DNA of 64,000 bases from Chitinophagaceae bacterium UBA1930 (GCA_002337145.1 DDFK01000002.1:682001-746000), one strand, 5' to 3'; shown: positions 8,199 through 17,888, counted from the first letter of the stretch. Numbers and translations are program-made. Notes: generated from the letters alone by a model not told the origin.

Positions 8199-9788
8199 GT
8201 GAATAGCATTTACGATAAATTGACTTCCCTCGACTTTGCCATAGTAGGTATTTACCTGCTCATACTCTTATGCATCGGCTACTGGGTAAGCTTTAGGGAA
8301 AAAAAGAAAAACGAAACCTTGTTCCTCGCAGGCAACTCGCTCAACTGGTACAATATCGGTTTCAATATGTGGGGCACCAATGTAGGTCCCTCATCGTTAC
8401 TCGCATTTGCCAGCATCGGTTACACCGCAGGCATAGTAGGCGGCAATTTTGAATGGTATGCATTCGTGTTCCTGCTGTTACTAGCCATGGTATTTGCACC
8501 AAGATACATTGCAGCAAAAGTATCAACCATGCCCGAATACATGGGCCAGCGTTACGGTAAGAGCACGCAGGATATACTGGCCGGTTATGCACTCATCAAA
8601 ATATTGATCAGTTGGCTATCCCTTGGCCTGTTCAGCGGCGGCATTTTGGTAAGGCAGATATTGGGCATACCCATGTGGCAATCCACCATAGCACTGGTTG
8701 CATTCTCTGGGTTGTTTACTTACATGGGTGGGTTAAAAGCAATGGCAAAAGTGAACGTGTTCCAGATGATCCTCCTGATTGTTGTTTCATTGTCCCTTAC
8801 TTATATTGGCTTGCAAAAAATTGGAGGGCTTCATGCATTGGCTAGCAAAACACCATCCGGTTTCTGGAACCTTACACATCCTTCCTCCGATGCAAGCTAT
8901 CCTTGGCATGCAATATTATTGGGCTACCCCGTTTCGGCCGTGGCATTCTTTTGCACGGATCAAAGCATGGTACAAAGCGTATTGGGTGCACGTAACCTTA
9001 AGCAGGGCCAGCTAGGTGTAAACTTTATTGGCTGGTTAAAAGTATTGGCACTGCCCATGTTTATACTGCCAGGCATCATCTGTTATGTATTGTACCCCAA
9101 TATTGGCGATGATAAGCTGGCATACATGACCATGGTTACCAACCTCTTCCCAACGGGGTTAAACGGTTTGGTTATTTGTGTGCTGATTGCTGTACTGGTT
9201 GCTACGATAGGTTCTTCATTAAATGCGTTGAGTACCGTATTCACCAAAGATATCTATGTAAACAGCTTCAACAAAAACGCTACTGTAAAACAGCAGATCA
9301 ATGTAGGCCGTATAGTAGTTGTTATAGGCTGTTTCCTGGCAGTGCTAATGGCCATTGCATTAGACAATGTAAAAGGCAAAACATTGTTCGATATCTTCCA
9401 ATCCATATTAGGTTACCTAGCACCGCCCTTGGCTGTAACATTCTTACTCACTGTTTTCTGGAAAGGCACTACAAGGCTTGCAGTAAACCTTATACTCTCT
9501 GTTGGTTCAGCCATCAGCCTCTTTGTAGGCATGCTCAATTTATGGATACTGCCACCCAATAGCACAACTGGCGAAAACAACTGGTGGCCACATTACTTCC
9601 TTATTTCTTTTTACTTATTTGTCTTCCTGTTTATAACGGCCATCATTATTTCTTTAACCGACAACAAAAAAGTAAAGGCTACTATACAAGAAGGTGCATT
9701 GCCCAAAACAGATAAGCAAGTAAAAATCCTTTTTGCGTTATTGGGTCTGGTCATCCTTACCCTATACATCATTTTTAACGGACATTAA
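8199..9788 (+). CDS. Sodium:solute symporter (SSS/SGLT-type)
   Basis: A 529-residue inner-membrane transporter with about 13-14 hydrophobic segments. Family marks are LDFAIVGIYLLILLCIGYW at the start, FLAGNSLNWYNIGFNMWGTNVGPSSLLAFASIGY's region near residues 42-75, and YMGQRYGKSTQDI. Sodium-driven sugar uptake is the expected role; the substrate is probably a monosaccharide released by the neighbouring glycosidases. The chosen start is GTG at 8199 because no in-frame ATG precedes the first helix. The stop is 2 bases before the GH78 start, so the two genes are co-transcribed. The 36-bp hairpin element is in the leader. Confidence 0.9.
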   Translation: MNSIYDKLTSLDFAIVGIYLLILLCIGYWVSFREKKKNETLFLAGNSLNWYNIGFNMWGTNVGPSSLLAFASIGYTAGIVGGNFEWYAFVFLLLLAMVFAPRYIAAKVSTMPEYMGQRYGKSTQDILAGYALIKILISWLSLGLFSGGILVRQILGIPMWQSTIALVAFSGLFTYMGGLKAMAKVNVFQMILLIVVSLSLTYIGLQKIGGLHALASKTPSGFWNLTHPSSDASYPWHAILLGYPVSAVAFFCTDQSMVQSVLGARNLKQGQLGVNFIGWLKVLALPMFILPGIICYVLYPNIGDDKLAYMTMVTNLFPTGLNGLVICVLIAVLVATIGSSLNALSTVFTKDIYVNSFNKNATVKQQINVGRIVVVIGCFLAVLMAIALDNVKGKTLFDIFQSILGYLAPPLAVTFLLTVFWKGTTRLAVNLILSVGSAISLFVGMLNLWILPPNSTTGENNWWPHYFLISFYLFVFLFITAIIISLTDNKKVKATIQEGALPKTDKQVKILFALLGLVILTLYIIFNGH

Positions 9789-9790
9789 TT

Positions 9791-12088
9791 ATGAAGAATA
9801 TTTTGTTAACCAGCGTTTGTACTACCATGATGCACCAGTTGCGTCGCACACATGTACAGTTGAAGCTTCATGCAGCACTCCCCCGCTTCGTAAAAGCTTC
9901 TTGCAAGGGTATGGCAGTTGTTGTTCTTTTATCTATCTCTTTAACTGCAGCTGCACAAAACAAGAACCAGCATGGTCCAAAACCAACATGGATCTACTAT
10001 CCCGGCGACTTTGAGATATGGCTCTCCAATCAGATGCAGAACCGTAGAACGGATAGGGGCACTTTCTTTCCCGTGTTCTGGAAAGTGGACAGCCACTATC
10101 CTTTAATGGACTTCCATAAAGAGTTCTACCTAACACAACCCGAAGAAGTCAATATCTATGCAGAAGGGCAATACAATGTAAAGCTCGATGGTCAGCCTTT
10201 TGAAGGAACACCAACCAAAATCACGGTTCCGGCCGGTAAGCACAAGATCAATGTAAAAGTATTCAACCAGGCAAATGTGCCCGCCATTTTTGTACTGGGA
10301 AAAACCATCCAATCAGATGCAAGCTGGCTGGTGACTTTTGAAGACAAGGAATGGATAGATGAAACCGGAAAGACATCCGATATTTCAGCCACCAAATGGC
10401 TCAATGCCGGTAGCTGGAATTTTTATGACCTAACTATGCCGCCATCTAAATTCCGCTTACCAACAAAACCGCAACAGGCTATAGCAATCACCAAAAACAA
10501 TAATGCCAAGTTGGTTGATTTTGGCAAGGAAACATTTGGCTTTATCAAGCTACATGGCATTAAAGGCAATGGCAACATCACTTTGTATTATGGCGAAAGC
10601 AAAGAAGAAGCATTAAGTGAAAAAGGGGCTGTAACGCTGGATAGGCTCACGTTTCAGCAATCCACAAAAAAAGATTCGGTAATGCCTTTGTCAAAAGCAT
10701 TCCGTTACGTGAATATGGTTACGGATGGCAGCATCGCAGTGGACAGTATTTCCATGTTGTACGAATACGCCGATGTAAGGGAGAACGGATACTTCAAATG
10801 TTCAGATGAAGAAATCAACCGTATTTATGATGTTGCCAAATACACGTTCAATTTAAACACCAGGGAATTTTTTATTGATGGTATTAAACGTGACCGTTGG
10901 GTTTGGAGCGGCGATGCTTACCAAAGCTATCTCATGAATTACTATTTGTATTTTGATAAGGCAACGGTATCAAGAACATTGCTTGCATTGCGTGGCAAAG
11001 ACCCTGTTACCGGGCATATTAATACCATTATGGACTATACCTTTTACTGGTTTTTGGGTATTTATGATTACTACTTATATACGGGCGATAAAACTTTTAT
11101 TACGCAATTCTATCCACGTATGCAAAGCCTGATGGAATACTGTTTGGGTAGAAGGAATAAAGATGGCTTGATGGAAGGCATGCCTGGTGACTGGATATTT
11201 ATTGACTGGGCCGATAAACTCAGCAAAAAAGGTGAAGTGAGTTTTGAACAGTTACTGCTTTGCAGGAGCCTTGAAACAATGGCCTTATGTGCCGGTATTG
11301 CCAATGAAAAAACAGATGCAGATAAATACAAGCAATATGCTGCCGAACTAAAGACAAAACTGTTTTCTATTTACTGGAATGAAACCAAACAGGCATTGGT
11401 GCATAGCCGTGTTGATGGAAAACAGACAGACAATGTAACAAGGTACAGCAATATGTTTTCCATCTTCTTCGACTACTTTAACGAGCAGCAAAAAGAAGCT
11501 GTCAAGAAATCTGTTCTGCTCAACGACAATATCCAGAAAATAACAACACCCTACATGCGTTTCTACGAATTGGAAGCTTTATGTGCCATGGGCGAGCAGG
11601 CCTATGTAACACAACAGATAAAAGAATATTGGGGCGGTATGTTGAAACTGGGTGCCACAAGCTTTTGGGAAGAATACAACCCCACCAAAAAAGGAGCGGA
11701 GCATTTGGCCATGTATGGCCGCGAATTTGGCAAAAGCCTCTGTCATGCATGGGGTGCAAGCCCTATTTACTTGCTGGGTAAATATTATACAGGTGTAAAG
11801 CCAACATCGCCAGGCTATGCAACTTACACCGTTGAGCCCAATTTGGGTGGCCTGCAATGGATAGAAGGAAAAGTGCCTACACCAAACGGGGCAATACTGG
11901 TAAACGCAAGCACAACAGAAATGAATATCACTACGGCGGCAGGTGTTGGTACTTTACGCATTCATAGCAAGACAAAACCAGAATGCAAAACAGCAACTAT
12001 TGAAAGCAAAGGCAATGACTGGTACGAATTGAAAATGGATGCTTACAAAACATATATTATAAATTATGAATCATTGGCACACAGATAA
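9791..12088 (+). CDS. Secreted alpha-L-rhamnosidase, GH78 family
   Basis: A 765-residue secreted enzyme. The first 56 residues are an extended basic leader (HQLRRTHVQLKLHAALPR) plus signal ending LTAAAQ; the leader is encoded by a 92-bp repeat at 9802-9893. Residues about 65-330 form beta-sandwich domains. The (alpha/alpha)6 catalytic domain contains REFFIDGIKRDRWVWSGDAY with the acidic residues typical of GH78, then GLMEGMPGDWIFIDWAD and the late SLCHAWGASPIYLL. The C-terminal beta domain has the YTVEPNLGGLQWIEGKVPTP motif. It hydrolyses terminal alpha-L-rhamnose from pectic chains or glycosides. Its start is 2 bases after the symporter stop. Rhamnose would feed the catabolic genes at 35-41 kb. 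Confidence 0.88.
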   Translation: MKNILLTSVCTTMMHQLRRTHVQLKLHAALPRFVKASCKGMAVVVLLSISLTAAAQNKNQHGPKPTWIYYPGDFEIWLSNQMQNRRTDRGTFFPVFWKVDSHYPLMDFHKEFYLTQPEEVNIYAEGQYNVKLDGQPFEGTPTKITVPAGKHKINVKVFNQANVPAIFVLGKTIQSDASWLVTFEDKEWIDETGKTSDISATKWLNAGSWNFYDLTMPPSKFRLPTKPQQAIAITKNNNAKLVDFGKETFGFIKLHGIKGNGNITLYYGESKEEALSEKGAVTLDRLTFQQSTKKDSVMPLSKAFRYVNMVTDGSIAVDSISMLYEYADVRENGYFKCSDEEINRIYDVAKYTFNLNTREFFIDGIKRDRWVWSGDAYQSYLMNYYLYFDKATVSRTLLALRGKDPVTGHINTIMDYTFYWFLGIYDYYLYTGDKTFITQFYPRMQSLMEYCLGRRNKDGLMEGMPGDWIFIDWADKLSKKGEVSFEQLLLCRSLETMALCAGIANEKTDADKYKQYAAELKTKLFSIYWNETKQALVHSRVDGKQTDNVTRYSNMFSIFFDYFNEQQKEAVKKSVLLNDNIQKITTPYMRFYELEALCAMGEQAYVTQQIKEYWGGMLKLGATSFWEEYNPTKKGAEHLAMYGREFGKSLCHAWGASPIYLLGKYYTGVKPTSPGYATYTVEPNLGGLQWIEGKVPTPNGAILVNASTTEMNITTAAGVGTLRIHSKTKPECKTATIESKGNDWYELKMDAYKTYIINYESLAHR
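9802..9893 (+). repeat. 92-bp dispersed element, copy 2 (inside CDS)
   Basis: Left end TTTGTTAACCAGC, core GTTGCGTCGCACACAT; the right end is diverged. It encodes about residues 5-34 of the GH78 leader, including LRRTH. Confidence 0.7.
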
Positions 12089-12183
12089 CAAAGATTGGAT
12101 AGATTGTTTGAATTTTCAATCTGGGTTTGCGTAGCAAAATACATCAGTGAATATCCGTTTAACCCGTTTCATCCGTGTGCAAT

Positions 12184-12275
12184 ATCTACGCTTCAATAAA
12201 AGCACAGATATATTCAGAACGTTCATGGGTGCGACGCCGAGAACGTTAGGCAATGCACAAAAGCTGGTGACATAA
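12184..12275 (-). repeat. 92-bp dispersed element, copy 3
   Basis: On the minus strand: TTATGTCACCAGC at the left, GCGTCGCACCCATGAACG in the centre and CTTTTATTGAAGCGTAGAT at the right end. It occupies most of the GH78-GH127 intergenic region, opposite to the genes. Confidence 0.85.
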
Positions 12276-12286
12276 ACTAAACAAAC

Positions 12287-14302
12287 ATGAAGCACATTGT
12301 TTTGATATTATTAAATGCCTTATTGCTGTTGAATGCAACAGCACAGACTGCTTTGGTAAACACCGGTAAAAGTCCACATGCAAAACTTGCCAGTGTAGGC
12401 ATGCACGATGTGCAATGGACAAAAGGCTTTTGGGCCGAACGCTTTCAAGTATGCAAAGACAGCATGGTGCCACATTTATGGCAAACCTATACCAGTAAGG
12501 CCATGTGCTATGCCTTCCAGAATTTCAGGATTGCTGCTGGTTTGGATACGGGCCGTTTTCGTGGGCCTTCTTTTCACGATGGCGACTTTTATAAAACGCT
12601 AGAAGCCGTTGCAGCCTTGTATGCATACACCAGAGACCCCAAACTGGATACAATGATGGATGAAGCCATAGCTGTAATTGCAAAGGCACAAAGGGGCGAT
12701 GGCTATGTGTACACCAAGTCCATTATTGAGCAAAACAAGACGGGCAAAGGTGAGATGTTTGATGACAAGCTAAGTTTTGAAGCGTACAACTTTGGTCACT
12801 TAATGACGGCTGCTTGTGTGCATTACCGTGCAACCGGTAAAACAAGTTTGCTGAATGTGGCAAAAAAGGCAACAGCATTCTTGATACATTTTTACAACAG
12901 GGCAACACCCGAACAGGCACGCAATGCAATTTGCCCATCGCACTATATGGGCATTATAGAAATGTACCGGACAACCAACGAACAGAAATACCTGGACCTT
13001 GCTAAGAAACTGATAGATATACGTGGCACCAGCGAAGGCAGCGATGACAACAGCGACCGGTTGCCTTTCAGAAAAATGACAACAGTAAATGGCCATGCGG
13101 TACGTGCCAACTATTTGTTTGCAGGCGTTGCAGATGTATATGCAGAAACTGGCGATGAAACTTTGCTGCATACACTGAACCTGATGTGGGATGATGTAAG
13201 CAACCATAAATTATATGTAACAGGCGGTTGTGGAGCGTTATACGATGGCTTGTCGCAGGAAGGCATTTCTTATAAACCCGACTCCATTCAAAAAATACAG
13301 CAGGCGTATGGTAAGGATTACCAGTTGCCCAATATTACGGCACACAACGAAACCTGTGCAAACATTGGCAACGTGCTTTGGAACTGGCGTATGCTGCAAT
13401 TGACTGCGGATGCAAAATATGCAGACATGATTGAACTGGAATTGTACAATGCTGTATTAAGTGGCATTAGTATGGATGGCAACAAATTTTTTTACACCAA
13501 CCCATTGGCAGCAAGTAAGGATTACCCTTATGACTTGCGTTGGAGCGGTGGCCGATCAAAGTACATTAGTAAAAGCAATTGCTGCCCGCCGAATGTGATA
13601 CGCACCATTGCCGAGGTGAACAACTATATGTACAGTATTGCTGATGATGGCTTATACATTCATTTATATGGAGGTAATACTTTGTCAACCCAATTGAAAG
13701 ATGGTTCAGTACTTGCGTTGCAGCAAACAACCAATTATCCATGGGATGGAAATATTACCATCAATATAACCCAGGCAGCTTCTGTACAAACAACGCTTTA
13801 CTTACGCATACCGGGTTGGTGCAAAAAAGCAGCCATTAAAGTAAATGGCAAGTTGATTGCACAGGGGCTTACAGCATCATCCTACCAACCAATTAAACGC
13901 TTATGGAAAGGAGGCGATAAAATTGAATTGTTATTGGATATGCCAGCCGTATTAATAGAAGCAAACCCTTTGGTAGAAGAAACAAGGAACCAGGTAACGG
14001 TGAAGCGTGGCCCGATAGTGTACTGCCTGGAAAGTGCAGACATGCAGCCCTCGCAAAAAGTATTCAATGTAACCATCCCATCAAACATTAAACTAACTGC
14101 AATGCCAATGAAAATAGACAATGGCAATATTGTGGCATTGGAAGGAGAAGCAAGATTGTTACGCAACACGGACTGGAAAAACAGATTGTATAAAGAACTG
14201 AATACAACAACGGAACCCATAAAAATAAGGCTCATACCATATTACGCATGGGCCAACCGTGGACAAACGGATATGACTGTATGGATGCCGTTGATACGAT
14301 AA
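12287..14302 (+). CDS. Secreted GH127-family glycosidase (DUF1680; beta-L-arabinofuranosidase type)
   Basis: A 671-residue secreted enzyme; signal MKHIVLILLNALLLLNATAQ. The (alpha/alpha)6 barrel carries the GH127 landmarks: DVQWTKGFWAERF near residue 42, RGPSFHDGDFYKTLEA, then HNETCANIGNVLWNWRM and SKSNCCPPNVIRTIAE. In characterised GH127 enzymes a Glu and three Cys (one in ETC, two in CC) coordinate zinc and include the nucleophilic Cys; all are present. A C-terminal beta-sandwich carries VKRGPIVYCLE. Family members remove beta-L-arabinofuranose or other pectic sugars. It starts 198 bases after GH78, with a repeat element between them. Confidence 0.88.
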   Translation: MKHIVLILLNALLLLNATAQTALVNTGKSPHAKLASVGMHDVQWTKGFWAERFQVCKDSMVPHLWQTYTSKAMCYAFQNFRIAAGLDTGRFRGPSFHDGDFYKTLEAVAALYAYTRDPKLDTMMDEAIAVIAKAQRGDGYVYTKSIIEQNKTGKGEMFDDKLSFEAYNFGHLMTAACVHYRATGKTSLLNVAKKATAFLIHFYNRATPEQARNAICPSHYMGIIEMYRTTNEQKYLDLAKKLIDIRGTSEGSDDNSDRLPFRKMTTVNGHAVRANYLFAGVADVYAETGDETLLHTLNLMWDDVSNHKLYVTGGCGALYDGLSQEGISYKPDSIQKIQQAYGKDYQLPNITAHNETCANIGNVLWNWRMLQLTADAKYADMIELELYNAVLSGISMDGNKFFYTNPLAASKDYPYDLRWSGGRSKYISKSNCCPPNVIRTIAEVNNYMYSIADDGLYIHLYGGNTLSTQLKDGSVLALQQTTNYPWDGNITINITQAASVQTTLYLRIPGWCKKAAIKVNGKLIAQGLTASSYQPIKRLWKGGDKIELLLDMPAVLIEANPLVEETRNQVTVKRGPIVYCLESADMQPSQKVFNVTIPSNIKLTAMPMKIDNGNIVALEGEARLLRNTDWKNRLYKELNTTTEPIKIRLIPYYAWANRGQTDMTVWMPLIR

Positions 14303-14310
14303 GGCTACCA

Positions 14311-14331
14311 AGCTTAGCTTGTTGAAGGTGG
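14311..14331 (+). repeat. Degenerate copy of the GACAAGCT repeat
   Basis: TTAGCTTGTTGAAGGTGGT resembles one arm of the inverted repeat at 15663-15736, with one or two changes. It lies just after the GH127 stop. Confidence 0.4.
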
Positions 14332-14392
14332 TCTATAAAAAGGAATCGGAATCATTATACTATGATAAACGAAGTAGGATAAAAAATAATTA

Positions 14393-15634
14393 ATGGAAAG
14401 AATAACAGCAACATATTTTATTGAAACACCTTATGCTCCCGAACAGGCAGCACAGGTGCTGGCAGGCGAGCAGTCATCAGGCACATTTGTAGCAGTACCC
14501 GGTGAAACCGAAGAATTGAAACAGCGTTTTGCTGCAAAGGTGGAAAGTATTGAACCGCTTGAAACAGTTGATACACCTGCCATACCCGGTGCCACCAGTA
14601 CAACGGGAAAATACCATCGTGCCATTGTAAAAGTAAGCTGGAGCATAGAGAATTTTGGTTGTAACCTACCTGTAATGGTTTCAACATTGCAAGGCAACTT
14701 ATACGAAATAACACAGTTCACCGGTTTGAAGCTGATGGATATTGAACTGCCATCGTTGTATGCGGAGCATTATAAAGGAGCAGCATTTGGTATTGATGGT
14801 TGCAGGAAATTGACCAATACCTATAACAGGCCATTGATTGGCACCATCATCAAACCATCTATTGGCCTTTCTGTTCAACAAACAGCAGCGATAGTACAGG
14901 AGCTGGCAGAAGCTGGGATTGATTTCATAAAGGATGATGAGTTGTTGTCGTCATCTGCCAATTCAGGTTTTAATGATAGAGTAGATGCTGTGATGAAAGT
15001 CATTAATGCCCATGCTGATAAAACGGGCAAGAAAGTAATGTATGCTTTCAACATCAGCGGCGAGGTAGATGAAATGATGCAGCGTTATGAAAAAATTGCC
15101 AACAGTGGTGGTACTTGTGCCATGGTTAGTATTAATAGTGTTGGGTTATCCGCCGCCAAAAAAATATGCGATCAAGGCCAGCTCGCTATCCATGCACACC
15201 GCAACGGTTGGGGCATGATGACAAGGCATCCTTTATTGGGTATCGATTTCAGGGCCTACCAAAAAATCTGGAGATTGGCAGGTGTGGACCAATTGCATGT
15301 AAATGGCATTCAAAATAAGTTCTGGGAAAGTGACGATAGCGTTGTTGCATCAATAGATGCATTGAAGCAATCTTTCTATCAACAAAAGAATATTTTACCT
15401 GTTGTTTCATCCGGACAATGGGGTGGCCAGGCATTTGAAACTTATAGGAGAACAGCAACTGTTGACTTATTGTATATGGCAGGCGGCGGCATCATGGCTC
15501 ACCCCATGGGGCCAGCAGCTGGCGTAGTTGCCTTGCAGCAAGCATGGAAAGCTGCAGTTGATGGGTTGACTTTGGAACAGGCAAGAAAGGAATACAAGGA
15601 GTTTGATAAAGCTGCTGAAAAGTTTGGAAAATAA
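14393..15634 (+). CDS. RuBisCO-like protein (form IV; candidate 3-oxo-isoapionate-4-phosphate decarboxylase)
   Basis: A 413-residue protein homologous to RuBisCO large subunit. The N-terminal domain (residues 1-130) has TYFIETPYAPEQAAQVLAGE; the TIM barrel has GTIIKPSIGLS (equivalent of the KPK loop), DFIKDDELLSSSANS (retains the KDDE motif with the carbamylatable Lys), IHAHRNGWGM, DQLHVNGIQNKFWES and SSGQWGG / GGGIMAHPMG. It is not a bona fide CO2-fixing RuBisCO by its context. A DUF1537 kinase is encoded just downstream; in described D-apionate pathways this pair acts as 3-oxo-isoapionate kinase and decarboxylase (OiaK/OiaX). Assignment to that pathway is inference from adjacency; a related sugar-acid substrate is possible. 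Confidence 0.88.
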   Translation: MERITATYFIETPYAPEQAAQVLAGEQSSGTFVAVPGETEELKQRFAAKVESIEPLETVDTPAIPGATSTTGKYHRAIVKVSWSIENFGCNLPVMVSTLQGNLYEITQFTGLKLMDIELPSLYAEHYKGAAFGIDGCRKLTNTYNRPLIGTIIKPSIGLSVQQTAAIVQELAEAGIDFIKDDELLSSSANSGFNDRVDAVMKVINAHADKTGKKVMYAFNISGEVDEMMQRYEKIANSGGTCAMVSINSVGLSAAKKICDQGQLAIHAHRNGWGMMTRHPLLGIDFRAYQKIWRLAGVDQLHVNGIQNKFWESDDSVVASIDALKQSFYQQKNILPVVSSGQWGGQAFETYRRTATVDLLYMAGGGIMAHPMGPAAGVVALQQAWKAAVDGLTLEQARKEYKEFDKAAEKFGK

Positions 15635-15662
15635 AAATGATGGTGACTGTAAATAATAGATC

Positions 15663-15736
15663 TGTCAGGTTGAGCTTGTCGAAACCGGTAAAGGGAATGG
15701 CTTTCTAACAATCACCTTCGACAAGCTAGGTTGACA
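15663..15736. repeat. Inverted repeat of the GACAAGCT family
   Basis: Arm TGTCAGGTTGAGCTTGTCGA (from 15663) is mirrored imperfectly by TTCGACAAGCTAGGTTGACA (15717-15736). It lies downstream of the RuBisCO-like gene. A single arm occurs at 41344-41367. Confidence 0.75.
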
Positions 15737-15756
15737 AACAATTTAAAAAACGTAAA

Positions 15757-15792
15757 ACCCTGGCGACGGCTTAACGCCTCGCCAGCGGTTGT
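15757..15792 (+). repeat. 36-bp covarying hairpin element, copy b
   Basis: Stem CTGGCGA / TCGCCAG, ending GCGGTTGT and followed by CACGAAA. It lies 18 bases before the DUF1537 kinase start. Confidence 0.8.
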
Positions 15793-15810
15793 CACGAAAC
15801 AGAAAACAAA

Positions 15811-17100
15811 ATGAACCAAGAAATTTTACTGGCATATTATGGCGACGACTTCACCGGCTCAACAGATGCCTTGGAAAGCCTTTGTCTTGCCGGGCTTAAA
15901 ACAGTATTGTTCATTGATCCGCCCATGCAACAACAACTGCAATCATTTCCCGGTTTGCATGCTTACGGTGTAGCTGGTAAAACACGTTCCCTGTCACCCA
16001 TTGAAATGGAAAAGGTATTGGTCAATGCTTTCCATCATATCCAATCAACCAATCCCAAGCATATACACTACAAAGTCTGTTCAACATTCGATTCATCACT
16101 AGGTATTGGCAGTATAGGTAAAGTAATAGACATTGCTACTGGTCTATTCCATAACAAAACCATCCCTATAATTGGCGGTGCACCACACTTAGGACGTTAC
16201 TGCGTATTCGGTAACCTCTTTGCAAGAATGGGCATTGGCAGTAATGGGCAGATACATCGACTGGACAGGCATCCATCCATGAGCAAACATCCGGTAACAC
16301 CTATGCATGAAGCGGATCTTCGTTTGCACTTATCCAAACAAACCGCTGAAGAGATTGGGTTGATTGACATACTGCAATTGGATAAGCCAATACAACAATG
16401 GCAATCAGACAAACCAGTGGTATTGGTAGATGTTTTATACGAAGAACAACTATTGAAGATTGGCGAATGGCTGCATGCTTTGCAACAACAACAGCAAACC
16501 TTATTCTCCATTGGCGGTTCATCTATAGAAGTTGCTTTAGGTAAATACTGGCATCAACAAAAATTGGTTACGCCCAACACAAACTGGCAGCCTGTTGAAA
16601 AAGCCCATCCTTTACTGGTTGTTTCAGGAAGCTGCTCACCTGTAACCGCTGCACAAATTGCCTATGCCAAAGCCAATGGTTTTGAAGAGGTGACAATAGA
16701 TGCCATTGCTGTAGCCAACGATGGCGAAGTGGAGGAAGAATTATTAAACCAGGTAGCACAACTATTGAAACAGCAAAAAAATGTAATAGTACATACAGGA
16801 AACAAACAAGCCAACAACTTGCCCTCTGAAAAATTGGGAACTGCTTTAGGCAGCATAGCCAGGCAGGCAGTGGAACAAACAAACATCAAAAGGGTAGTAG
16901 TGGCCGGTGGTGATACCAGCAGCTATGCAGCAAGGGCCATGGAAATTGAAGCGGTGGAAATGATTGCCCCTGTAATGGTTGGTGCACCTTTATGCAAAGC
17001 ACATTCAACAAACAAAAACATCAATGGATTGGAAGTGAATTTTAAAGGCGGGCAGGTAGGTAGCGAAGAGTATTTCTGTTTATTTCTTAATGGAAAATAG
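15811..17100 (+). CDS. DUF1537 four-carbon acid sugar kinase family protein
   Basis: A 429-residue cytoplasmic kinase. The N-terminal domain carries the family signature LLAYYGDDFTGSTDALE (residues 6-22; the DDFTGS motif binds the sugar acid) and HYKVCSTFDSSLGIGSIG. The C-terminal nucleotide-binding domain carries VVSGSCSPVTAAQI and VVAGGDTSSYAARAMEIE. Family members phosphorylate threonate, erythronate, 3-oxo-tetronate or 3-oxo-isoapionate. Being next to a RuBisCO-like protein favours 3-oxo-isoapionate, because that pair occurs in D-apionate catabolism. The leader contains hairpin element copy b. Fold and kinase class are confident; substrate is inferred from context only. Confidence 0.88.
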   Translation: MNQEILLAYYGDDFTGSTDALESLCLAGLKTVLFIDPPMQQQLQSFPGLHAYGVAGKTRSLSPIEMEKVLVNAFHHIQSTNPKHIHYKVCSTFDSSLGIGSIGKVIDIATGLFHNKTIPIIGGAPHLGRYCVFGNLFARMGIGSNGQIHRLDRHPSMSKHPVTPMHEADLRLHLSKQTAEEIGLIDILQLDKPIQQWQSDKPVVLVDVLYEEQLLKIGEWLHALQQQQQTLFSIGGSSIEVALGKYWHQQKLVTPNTNWQPVEKAHPLLVVSGSCSPVTAAQIAYAKANGFEEVTIDAIAVANDGEVEEELLNQVAQLLKQQKNVIVHTGNKQANNLPSEKLGTALGSIARQAVEQTNIKRVVVAGGDTSSYAARAMEIEAVEMIAPVMVGAPLCKAHSTNKNINGLEVNFKGGQVGSEEYFCLFLNGK

Positions 17101-17111
17101 GGTGATGATTA

Positions 17112-17147
17112 ACCCCGACAACGGTTTTAAACCTTGTCGGTGGTTGT
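17112..17147 (+). repeat. 36-bp covarying hairpin element, copy c
   Basis: Stem CCGACAA / TTGTCGG with inner GGTTT/AAACC, ending GTGGTTGT and followed by AACGAAA. It lies 78 bases before the preferred start of the racemase-like gene. Confidence 0.8.
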
Positions 17148-17225
17148 AACGAAATTTAAATTATAGTAAAAACAATGACCTACTGCTTAGAAAGCAGTTG
17201 CTCTAACAAAAGTCAAATAAAAGAT

Positions 17226-17888
17226 ATGTCACAAAAAACATTGGGTCTCATCCACACATCTGCCACACTCGTTCCTGTATTTGCAGACCTATGCAGCAAA
17301 TATTTGCCGCATATAAAAACATTCAACATAGTTGATGATAGCCTGATCAAGAACACCATTGCCTGTGGCGAACTAACGCCATCAACATCCAAACGAGTGG
17401 TCAACTATGCAGCATCCGCACAGGAAGCAGGTGCAGACCTTATCCTCTTCACCTGTTCATCCATTGGCCCCGCAGTAGAAACAGCTGCCACTTTAACCGG
17501 TGTGCCTGTGTTGCGTGTAGATCAGCCCATGGCCGATAAAGCAATACAGACAGGAAAACGTATTGGTGTTGTTGCAACCCTATCCACCACACTCCAACCA
17601 ACAAGCGACCTGGTAAAAAGAAGGGCCATAGCTGCCAACAAAGAAATAGAACTAAAACCTGTTTTATGCGAAGGTGCATTTGAGGCATTAATGAGCGGTG
17701 ATGCTGCCACGCATGATACAAAAGTTGCTGAAGCCTTAAAGCAATTGAGCAAAGAAGTAGATGTGATACTGTTGGCACAGGCAAGTATGGCAAGGGTTGT
17801 AGGTAATTTGGATGAAGCTGATAAGCTTGTACCGATTTTGGCAAGTCCAACAATTGCCATTGAACATATTGCTGGTCTCTTGAAATAA
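17226..17888 (+). CDS. Aspartate/glutamate racemase superfamily protein, second catalytic Cys absent
   Basis: A 220-residue protein from the preferred start MSQKTLGLIHTSATL. An upstream in-frame ATG at 17175 would add 17 unconserved residues. The first catalytic-Cys region of the Asp/Glu racemase fold is present (ADLILFTCSSIGPAVE), followed by VPVLRVDQPMADKAI and GKRIGVVATLSTTLQPT. The second Cys, usually in a GC[ST] motif, is replaced: VDVILLAQASMARVV. Normal two-Cys racemisation is therefore unlikely; one-base isomerase, decarboxylase or another reaction is possible. It lies between the DUF1537 kinase and a transporter, so it probably works on an intermediate of the same sugar-acid pathway. 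Exact reaction unknown. Confidence 0.75.
   Translation: MSQKTLGLIHTSATLVPVFADLCSKYLPHIKTFNIVDDSLIKNTIACGELTPSTSKRVVNYAASAQEAGADLILFTCSSIGPAVETAATLTGVPVLRVDQPMADKAIQTGKRIGVVATLSTTLQPTSDLVKRRAIAANKEIELKPVLCEGAFEALMSGDAATHDTKVAEALKQLSKEVDVILLAQASMARVVGNLDEADKLVPILASPTIAIEHIAGLLK

Noticed and set aside
12257..12286. Small coding frame in the left end of repeat copy 3
   Set aside because: The 16-codon frame on the minus strand ends inside the repeat and is not shared by other copies with stop codons right after ATG.
14393..15634. Genuine CO2-fixing RuBisCO
   Set aside because: No small subunit or phosphoribulokinase gene, divergent loops, and a sugar-acid kinase neighbour point to a RuBisCO-like protein.
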